From the IMG/VR virus record IMGVR_UViG_3300030419_007340, positions 1-26,065 of that record: 26,065 nucleotides of DNA; one strand, written 5' to 3'. The notes under the pieces were generated by a model, which had not been told where the DNA came from, ran no database searches, and saw only the letters and a program-made list of their open reading frames with translations. Every line of letters begins with the position of its first letter. The first letter of the stretch is position 1. A program made the position numbers and the translations under genes. Below, in pieces: positions 7,631-13,433 of this stretch. This DNA is from a virus.

Positions 7631-7644
7631 ATAAAACATATTTA

Positions 7645-8184
7645 ATGTATAAATTATTTACAGATAAATCAGAACTTTTTGAATGTGATATTAAACTTCA
7701 AGGAGCAAGTCTAAAAAAATCAAAAGCACGATTAGTAGTCGAAACACAAGACTATTCTTTAATGTTCAATGGTTCTATATCTAATGGAGGTAAGTGTGAA
7801 ATTCCCATTAGAAAATTAAAAGGTTTAATCGATGAAGATACTACTGGTAATATTCGATTAGAAGTAATAGCAGAAGATACATTTTTTACTCCATGGGAAT
7901 CAGATTTTGAAGTTGAAACAAGTAAAAAAGTAACAGTAGAAGTAAAATCACAAACAACTAAAAAACCTATTGTAGAGGCAAAAGTTAAAGTTACTGTTTC
8001 TGAACAACAACATGTGGTTAATTTACTTAAATTACTTATAAATGAAAATATTAATATTAAAAATATTTCTTATAAAAGAAATAAACTTAATAACATAGTG
8101 GCAACATACTTAAAAGAAAACACTGTAAAAAATAATAAAGAAGTTATAAGAGGTGTTTTAAAAAGACTTGAAAAACAAAAATAA
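7645..8184 (+). CDS. Unknown structural-region protein with beta-sandwich-like N-terminus and helical C-terminus
   Basis: A 179-residue protein. The N-terminal part (about 1-95) is beta-rich ('KSKARLVVETQDYSLMFNG', 'GKCEIPIRKLKGLI', 'GNIRLEVIAEDTFFTPWES'), compatible with a small beta-sandwich. A Lys/Val-rich linker (about 95-120) is followed by a helical segment 'QHVVNLLKLLINENINIKN' and a basic tail. It is not recognised as a named family. It heads a unit with fibre 2, the methyltransferase and the 10745 gene, and the downstream gap is only 11 nt. A role in virion assembly or as an adaptor is inferred only from position. Confidence 0.68.
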   Translation: MYKLFTDKSELFECDIKLQGASLKKSKARLVVETQDYSLMFNGSISNGGKCEIPIRKLKGLIDEDTTGNIRLEVIAEDTFFTPWESDFEVETSKKVTVEVKSQTTKKPIVEAKVKVTVSEQQHVVNLLKLLINENINIKNISYKRNKLNNIVATYLKENTVKNNKEVIRGVLKRLEKQK

Positions 8185-8195
8185 AATGGTTATAA

Positions 8196-10196
8196 ATGGC
8201 ATTAAACGATCTAACGAATCAGAACATACAGGATACTTACCAAAAAGTAGTCCAAACAGATGGAGTCAATCTTGCTGACGGAACTGGAAGCGCATTACCT
8301 ATAAAATTTGATGGACCTGATCTTATAGTTTCAGGAGCTCTTAGAGCCCAATCTTATATAGTTTCCGAAAGTGTAGTTAATGTTTCTTCAGGATCTACAA
8401 TTTTTGGTGATTCTACAGACGATTCACACACATTTAAAGGAAATATAACTGCATCTGGAACAATAAGTTCAAGTAATACTATAACTGCTAATAAGTTAGC
8501 TATAAATGATGATTGTACAATAGAGGATGGAAATATTACAATACTAAATAACTTATCTGCTGGAAATTCTCAAATTAATGATCTACAATTACTTAGAGGT
8601 AAAATAAAATTTGAGGGTAACGTAACAGCATCGGGTCATATAAGTTCAAGTGAAACAATACATGCAATAGATTATTATGATAATGGAACAAATATAAATA
8701 CAATATATTCTCCTATAGCAGGAGGTACAGATATAGTAACTGTAGGAACAATTGGAACTGGAGTTTGGCAAGGAACAACTATTCAAAGCCAATATTTAGA
8801 TGGAGATACGGCTCATTTATCTACAGATCAAACATTTACAGGAAAAAAGACATTTACCTCTGCTATTACTTCATCCCATATAAGTTCAAGTGCAACATTA
8901 ACAGCAAATCTAATTAATTTACCAGATGCCGATTCTACAATTACGACTGCTACAGCTTCATTAGCGTATATTATGTCAGAACCAGACACATCAGACCCTA
9001 AAGATACAAAAATAAGACTATCTAATGATGCTATGCAGGTTACTGTAGGTAATCTCAGATTTATAAACTTATATGAATACGGAACCGGAAATAGTAGTAT
9101 CGATATAAATCCAGAAAAAGAAGATATAAATTTCAGAGTTAGAGGTGATAATAATAATGATTTAATATGGACAGATGCAGGAGCAGATAAAGTAGCAATA
9201 GGAACAGGCACAGTTGGTGACTCTTTATTAACAGTTGATGGTGATATAACACTAACAAATATAACCTCCTCAGGCACAATAAGCGCTAGTGGAATGATCC
9301 AAACAGCAGGTGCAATCAGCTCAAGTACTGGTATAACAGCAAGTAATGCATTTTTTTCAGGTAATGTAACCTCCTCAGGTAACCTAAGTTCAAGTCTAGG
9401 TAAGGCAAGATTTGGGGGAGGGTATTATACTCAAACTGCAAGATTTGTAGATGCATCTACAAATAATGCAGCTATCCAAAAATCTGATGGTGGTGAATTA
9501 GATACATTACAGTTAAAGACAGCTGAGACACAAGTTAATAATCTTAAAACAAGTGGCCATATTACAGCATCAGGAATTATAAGTTCAAGTAACAGTTTAG
9601 TAACAAACCATATAACAGCATCAGGTAATATAAGTTCAAGTGGTGGTAATATAATAGCAAATTTCCCAGATACAAACGATGATGCTGATCATTATCCTAC
9701 TGTAGTAACATCTCAAAATTCTACATTAGAAACCCAAAATTCATTATCAATAAATCCTTCAACCAATACTGTTAAAATCGCACTAAGAAATATCCAAGTA
9801 TCTACAACAGGAGACCACAACGTAGGTACAGGTGATGTTGTATTTTTTGGGGGAGGCAGTACAACACAAGGAAATATATGTTATTTACAAGCAAACGGTG
9901 AATGGGGAGATGCCCTAGCAGACGCTACAAATACATCAACACAACTATTAGCAATAGCTCTAGGAGATGACCCTGATGTTGATGGAATGTTATTAAGAGG
10001 AATGATAACTTTAGATCATGATGTGGGAAATAATCAAGGTGTACCACTATATTTATCAGATACTGCTGCAGGACAAGCAACTGTAACCGCTCCTAGTTCA
10101 AATAATGATGTAGTAAGAGTTATAGGATATAATATGGGGGATGATGATGAGATATGGTTTTGTCCAGATAATACATGGGTAGTAGTAAGTGCATAA
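8196..10196 (+). CDS. Modular tail fibre protein 2
   Basis: A 666-residue fibre protein and the largest of the three in the cluster. The N-terminal segment 'NIQDTYQKVVQTDG' with 'LADGTGSALPIKFDG' and 'LRAQSYIVSESVVNVSSGST' resembles the attachment end of many uncultured marine T4-like fibre proteins. The shaft has many T-A-S-G-x-I-S-S-S repeats encoded by near-identical DNA (TAAGTTCAAGT at 8464, 8641, 8881, 9385, 9580 and 9631). A distinct C-terminal domain (about 540-666) contains 'VDGMLLRGMITLDHDVG', 'VPLYLSDTAAGQATVTAPS' and 'VVRVIGY', and probably forms the trimeric tip. An 85-nt block (9311-9395) is about 84% identical to one in fibre 1. The start at 8196 (MALNDLT) is preferred; the ATG at 8186 is in another frame. 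Confidence 0.82.
   Translation: MALNDLTNQNIQDTYQKVVQTDGVNLADGTGSALPIKFDGPDLIVSGALRAQSYIVSESVVNVSSGSTIFGDSTDDSHTFKGNITASGTISSSNTITANKLAINDDCTIEDGNITILNNLSAGNSQINDLQLLRGKIKFEGNVTASGHISSSETIHAIDYYDNGTNINTIYSPIAGGTDIVTVGTIGTGVWQGTTIQSQYLDGDTAHLSTDQTFTGKKTFTSAITSSHISSSATLTANLINLPDADSTITTATASLAYIMSEPDTSDPKDTKIRLSNDAMQVTVGNLRFINLYEYGTGNSSIDINPEKEDINFRVRGDNNNDLIWTDAGADKVAIGTGTVGDSLLTVDGDITLTNITSSGTISASGMIQTAGAISSSTGITASNAFFSGNVTSSGNLSSSLGKARFGGGYYTQTARFVDASTNNAAIQKSDGGELDTLQLKTAETQVNNLKTSGHITASGIISSSNSLVTNHITASGNISSSGGNIIANFPDTNDDADHYPTVVTSQNSTLETQNSLSINPSTNTVKIALRNIQVSTTGDHNVGTGDVVFFGGGSTTQGNICYLQANGEWGDALADATNTSTQLLAIALGDDPDVDGMLLRGMITLDHDVGNNQGVPLYLSDTAAGQATVTAPSSNNDVVRVIGYNMGDDDEIWFCPDNTWVVVSA
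8464..9641 (+). repeat. TAAGTTCAAGT repeat series in fibre 2
   Basis: Six exact copies of the 11-nt word start at 8464, 8641, 8881, 9385, 9580 and 9631, usually preceded by an ACAGCATCAGG-like stretch. They are spaced irregularly, so they are a dispersed coding repeat, not an array. Confidence 0.85.
9311..9395 (+). repeat. 85-nt block duplicated from/to fibre 1 (copy B)
   Basis: The partner of 6338-6422. Both lie in the shaft and in the same reading frame, which allows recombination between fibre genes without loss of frame. Confidence 0.75.
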
Positions 10197-10198
10197 TT

Positions 10199-10744
10199 AT
10201 GAATAATATGATAACCCCCACCCAATGGATAAATGGTGAATTAACTGAAAAAGAACATGGTTATTATATTGAAGGAGAAGATGAATGTGTTTTATACCAT
10301 CATGAGCAAAAAGGAATAAAAAAGGGTGTTGAATTACTTTGTAAAAAATACAAGTTTGAATCTGTCTTAGAATTAGGATTTGGAATGGGTTGGACAGCAA
10401 CAGAATTTCAAAAACAAGGAATAAAAAGACATGTTATTATAGAGCCGAATAAAGGAATCTATGAATCTGCATTAGAATGGAACAAAAATCATAATGCAGA
10501 AATACTAAATATGTTTAGTTGGGAATATGAACCAAAAGAAAAATTTGATTTAGTTTATGATGATGTTTTAGAATTTGGAAATACTAGAGATAGACATCGT
10601 GAATTTGTAGATAAATTTAAAAACCAATGGTATGCTAGATGTATGCAATGGAAATGTCTCTATAAAAATACGCTTATGGAAAAACCATATATAGATTACG
10701 AAGTAAATGGAACTAAGTATAGACAAATAATAGAGAAATTATAA
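10199..10744 (+). CDS. Class I SAM-dependent methyltransferase within the fibre cluster
   Basis: A 181-residue protein with a Rossmann-type methyltransferase core. The SAM-binding motif I is 'VLELGFGMGWTA' (56-67), the acidic residue ending strand 2 is in 'HVIIEPNK' (E82), and a strand-4-like 'FDLVYDDVLEF' follows. The motif 'ELGFGMG...T' and 'IIE.N.G' recall guanidinoacetate/arginine (RMT2-like) methyltransferases more than DNA methylases; no DPPY or similar DNA-methylase motif is seen. The substrate is unknown. It could modify a virion protein, a small molecule or the host surface. The frame is open from ATG 10175, but that would overlap fibre 2 by 22 nt; the ATG at 10199, two bases after the fibre 2 stop, is the better start. 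The stop directly abuts the next ATG. Confidence 0.75.
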   Translation: MNNMITPTQWINGELTEKEHGYYIEGEDECVLYHHEQKGIKKGVELLCKKYKFESVLELGFGMGWTATEFQKQGIKRHVIIEPNKGIYESALEWNKNHNAEILNMFSWEYEPKEKFDLVYDDVLEFGNTRDRHREFVDKFKNQWYARCMQWKCLYKNTLMEKPYIDYEVNGTKYRQIIEKL

Positions 10745-11311
10745 ATGGCAACAGCATATTTAAATCCTGCAGCTGCAATAACCAATACTAATTGGGACTC
10801 TTCTAATGTGTCTGAGTTAGACCAAGGAGAAACTTCTAATACCTGGAACACAACAAATCAACCTGCAGATTTAGTGGTCACTCTTGATGATTTTGATTTT
10901 AGTGGATTAGGGGCTACTAGTATTACTAATGTTCAATTAATACTTGTTGGTAATTACAATAGTCGTTCGGGATTTTGGACAGCTAATACAGAAATACAAA
11001 ACTCAGCTGGTTCTTCATTATACTCTGAAAATCTTACAGTTCCCGCAGGAAGAACCGCATCAACACTTACTGGAACCGTAAGAACAACATCAGATGGATC
11101 TACAGCGTGGACAGATAGTGATTTAGATGGAATGAGGATAAGGGTACTCTCTCTTAATTGTGCAACTAAAGGACAGTTGGTTCAATTTTATATTAGAGTT
11201 ACATATGAAACCGGATATGGTCATACAATTTCTGGGGTAGCATCATCAAATATAGGTTCAATAAATACAGTAGCAACAGCTAATATAGCTGAAGTAATAG
11301 GAGTAGATTAA
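10745..11311 (+). CDS. Beta-sandwich virion protein, possible adhesin
   Basis: A 188-residue beta-rich protein immediately following the methyltransferase stop codon (no gap). The N-terminus 'MATAYLNPAAAITNTNW' and strands such as 'ITNVQLILVGNY' and 'GQLVQFYIRVTYET' suggest a jelly-roll or carbohydrate-binding-like sandwich, an inference from pattern. The C-terminus 'SSNIGSINTVATANIAEVIG' is a short version of the N-I-x-x-(V/I)-N-x-V-A-x-A-N-I-x-x-V repeats seen at the end of many phage and Bacteroidota surface proteins. No signal peptide is present, as expected for a cytoplasmically assembled virion protein. It is likely a small adhesin or fibre accessory subunit. Confidence 0.68.
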   Translation: MATAYLNPAAAITNTNWDSSNVSELDQGETSNTWNTTNQPADLVVTLDDFDFSGLGATSITNVQLILVGNYNSRSGFWTANTEIQNSAGSSLYSENLTVPAGRTASTLTGTVRTTSDGSTAWTDSDLDGMRIRVLSLNCATKGQLVQFYIRVTYETGYGHTISGVASSNIGSINTVATANIAEVIGVD

Positions 11312-11313
11312 TT

Positions 11314-11323
11314 TATATTTATA
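11314..11323 (+). promoter_or_regulatory. Late-promoter-like box TATATTTATA, unusually close to the start codon
   Basis: An exact consensus copy in the 16-nt gap before fibre 3, ending only 4 nt before the ATG at 11328. If it acts like a T4-type -10 box, the transcript would begin at about the start codon, giving a leaderless or nearly leaderless mRNA; alternatively this copy is not used. Confidence 0.45.
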
Positions 11324-11327
11324 ATAT

Positions 11328-12959
11328 ATGGCTATAAAAATTAAACATACAGACCCTAAATCTACTGATTTTGGACCTAATGATATTGTTATTAATGTTA
11401 AAGAAGGTACTTTATTCTATAAATCTGAAAAAAATATATTCAAATTAACAGGAGATAATTTAGATAAAACAAATGATCTCATTACTTTAAATTCAAATAT
11501 ATCTGCATCAAAAGCCTTTTTTGCTACTCCTGGAATAGGAGGTATGGTTATAGGATCTCAAAATAATAATGTATTTGAGGTAGGAACAAAAACATTAGTA
11601 GTAGGAGGATCAATAATACCTTCATCTTCTCTTTCTTCAAAATATGATTTAGGAAGTCTTGATGAACCTTGGAAAGACATATATCTCTCATCTGATTCTT
11701 TACATTTTGTTAAACACGGTAAAGGTATAGGATTTTCTCAAATAGAAAATGGCTTTATAATAGAAGGTTATAGTATTCAATCAATAAAAGAATCAAAAAC
11801 CTTATCACTTACACATGACCCTAATCCTAATGAAAAATTTGATAATTTTAAAATAGGAGGCGCTGGATTAGTAGTAGAAGGCTCCATCACAGCATCAGGA
11901 CATACAATAAAAGCAACTACGGGATCATTTGATCATTTTATAACATTAGGTGACACAATTGAATTTATAAATAAAACTACAAAAGCAGTAGAAGGTTTTT
12001 TAAAATTCGATACAAGTGATGGATTACAAATACAATCTGCTGATAGAAACCCAACAAGAGCAAAATTTCGAGATATATATGCAACAAATATAACATCATC
12101 AGGCAATATAAGTTGTAGTGGAACTGTAATAGCTGACTCTTTCCAATCAACAGGAGAAGATGATCAATTAGACTTTTCAGACCATATAAATGTAAGAGGA
12201 AATATAACATCTTCAAACCATATAAAAGCAGTAGGATTTACAGGTAGCTTAACAGGAGATGTTATAGGAGAAGCAACAAATGTATCAAATGCTTTAACAA
12301 TTGGTACAGGCGTAGATCTAAATTCAGGAGTCAATTGGGATGGAACACATGCTAGAACATTAAGCTTAGATCTTACAGAAGTTGGTTTTGGTGGAGGAGC
12401 GAATAGACTAATAACAGATGATGGTGATGGTACTGTATCAACAGAAGCAAATTTAACATATGATGGTGATGGAATAAATTTAACTGGCCATATAACAGCT
12501 TCAGGTGCTATAACAGCAAGTCAATTTGAAGGTAGTAATATAGGATCTATATATGAAACTTACATTTATATAACCCCAGCTGAATTTTTTCCCGACGATA
12601 TTACAGATTATTCTCGTACTAGAGCTTCTGGAATAGGAGGAAATGGTGCTTATTTAGCAGATGGGGGTAGTATAAATGTATATACTGCGATGAAAATGAT
12701 CCCAAAAGGATACAAAGCAACAAAAACAATGGTATATGATAATAATCCAGCAGCTTCTACATATACAACATATTCTAGTAGTGTCAGTGTTACTACAGCA
12801 GGTCTTAACGCAGGTATATGCGGAACAGCAACAGCAACAAATACAGAAAAAGACATAACAGATATTACAGGAGGAAGTGGAGTTTATTGTATATTAAATT
12901 GGACACCAGCAGCGGCAAATAGATGTTATGGGGGTTATATTAGATTAGAAAAAACTTAA
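11328..12959 (+). CDS. Modular tail fibre protein 3
   Basis: A 543-residue fibre protein. Its N-terminus, 'MAIKIKHTDPKSTDFGPNDI' followed by 'VKEGTLFYKSEKNIFKL', differs from those of fibres 1 and 2, so it probably attaches to a different partner. The shaft has fewer and more divergent repeats (ITSSGNISCSG, ITASGAITAS) and lacks the exact TAAGTTCAAGT word. Before the tip is a 'GSLTGDVIGEATNVSNAL' and 'GTHARTLSLDL' segment typical of phage fibre proteins. The C-terminal domain (about 405-543) begins 'TYIYITPAEFFPDD' and ends 'CYGGYIRLEKT', probably the trimeric tip. It is encoded alone, with promoter-like boxes on both sides. The opening residues and lack of another nearby Met support this start. 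Confidence 0.8.
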   Translation: MAIKIKHTDPKSTDFGPNDIVINVKEGTLFYKSEKNIFKLTGDNLDKTNDLITLNSNISASKAFFATPGIGGMVIGSQNNNVFEVGTKTLVVGGSIIPSSSLSSKYDLGSLDEPWKDIYLSSDSLHFVKHGKGIGFSQIENGFIIEGYSIQSIKESKTLSLTHDPNPNEKFDNFKIGGAGLVVEGSITASGHTIKATTGSFDHFITLGDTIEFINKTTKAVEGFLKFDTSDGLQIQSADRNPTRAKFRDIYATNITSSGNISCSGTVIADSFQSTGEDDQLDFSDHINVRGNITSSNHIKAVGFTGSLTGDVIGEATNVSNALTIGTGVDLNSGVNWDGTHARTLSLDLTEVGFGGGANRLITDDGDGTVSTEANLTYDGDGINLTGHITASGAITASQFEGSNIGSIYETYIYITPAEFFPDDITDYSRTRASGIGGNGAYLADGGSINVYTAMKMIPKGYKATKTMVYDNNPAASTYTTYSSSVSVTTAGLNAGICGTATATNTEKDITDITGGSGVYCILNWTPAAANRCYGGYIRLEKT

Positions 12960-12976
12960 TGTTTTTAAATTAATAA

Positions 12977-12986
12977 TATATGTATA
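12977..12986 (+). promoter_or_regulatory. Late-promoter-like box TATATGTATA
   Basis: An exact copy of the G variant in the 44-nt gap before the 13004 gene, 17 nt from its ATG. Confidence 0.55.
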
Positions 12987-13003
12987 TATAAACAATAAAA
13001 GTT

Positions 13004-13300
13004 ATGGCTATAAAAGATAATAAAATTCCATCTCCTTCAGAAGTTAAAGCAACCCCTCAATCTTTTTCTCAACAAGAAATTAATGATATAAAGAATTTAA
13101 AAACCGAAATTAATAAACTAACAGTTCAATTTGGTCAATTATGTATTCAAAAATATAAATTAGAAGAAAAAGAAATTCAATTAAAAAATAAAATGAAAAA
13201 TTTAGAAGAACAAGAATCTTCTATAGCAAAAACTTTAACATCTAAATACGGTAAGGGAAGTATAGACCTAGAAACAGGTACTTTTACCCCCTTAACATAG
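13004..13300 (+). CDS. Small coiled-coil protein upstream of the sheath gene
   Basis: A 98-residue protein of unknown function. Residues about 23-78 form a probable coiled coil, with regularly spaced Ile/Leu in 'INDIKNLKTEINKLTVQFGQ' and 'YKLEEKEIQLKNKMKNLEEQ'. The C-terminus 'TSKYGKGSIDLETGTFTP' is glycine-bearing and polar. The arrangement is reminiscent of small coiled-coil proteins often found in marine T4-like phages, but no function is assigned to them here. It stands alone between a box and the sheath leader. It could be an assembly chaperone or an internal virion component. It ends in TAG, unlike most genes here. Confidence 0.65.
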   Translation: MAIKDNKIPSPSEVKATPQSFSQQEINDIKNLKTEINKLTVQFGQLCIQKYKLEEKEIQLKNKMKNLEEQESSIAKTLTSKYGKGSIDLETGTFTPLT

Positions 13301-13316
13301 TTTTGTAAAATTTTCT

Positions 13317-13326
13317 TATATTTATT
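13317..13326 (+). promoter_or_regulatory. Late-promoter-like box TATATTTATT (first of a tandem pair)
   Basis: A one-base variant of the consensus, 107 nt before the sheath ATG. TTTTG occurs at 13302-13306, so the arrangement TTTTG ... TATATTTATTG also resembles a Bacteroidota -33/-7 promoter, although the spacing has not been tested against known sites. Confidence 0.4.
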
Positions 13327-13333
13327 GACGATT

Positions 13334-13360
13334 AAGCTTTACGTTTAAGCTTCAGTTTTT
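13334..13360 (+). terminator. Weak hairpin plus T run, possible terminator or attenuator
   Basis: AAGCTT occurs at 13334-13339 and 13347-13352; being self-complementary, the copies can pair as a 6-bp stem with a 7-nt loop, followed by CAG and five T. It lies between the two tandem boxes upstream of the sheath gene. The stem is short and AT-rich, so function is uncertain. Confidence 0.3.
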
Positions 13361-13382
13361 GGTTTGGTTTATAACCCTCTTT

Positions 13383-13392
13383 CATATTTATA
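13383..13392 (+). promoter_or_regulatory. Late-promoter-like box CATATTTATA (second of a tandem pair)
   Basis: This box lies 41 nt before the sheath ATG. A potential TTTGGTT/AACCAAA pairing (about 13358-13364 with 13400-13406) encloses it. The sheath is needed in high copy, which would fit a double promoter. Confidence 0.5.
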
Positions 13393-13433
13393 GGGGAACA
13401 ACCAAAGACATAAATTTATAAAAAAAATATAAG

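Noticed and set aside
8828-9277. A 149-codon minus-strand open frame
   Set aside because: It lies wholly inside fibre 2, whose repeats and low-complexity codons keep the opposite strand open; the peptide has no recognisable domain and there is no promoter or spacing for it.
8464-9641. Possible CRISPR array or tandem repeat element
   Set aside because: The repeat copies are only about 11 nt, irregularly spaced and in frame within a fibre coding sequence; there is no spacer structure and no cas gene.
10175-10198. Upstream start for the methyltransferase
   Set aside because: It would overlap the conserved end of fibre 2 by 22 nt; the ATG at 10199 gives a normal 2-nt gap and a better N-terminus.
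12977-12992. TATATATAAAC within the gap as a separate T4-like TATAAATA promoter
   Set aside because: It does not match TATAAATA, and the recurring TATATGTATA box already explains the position.
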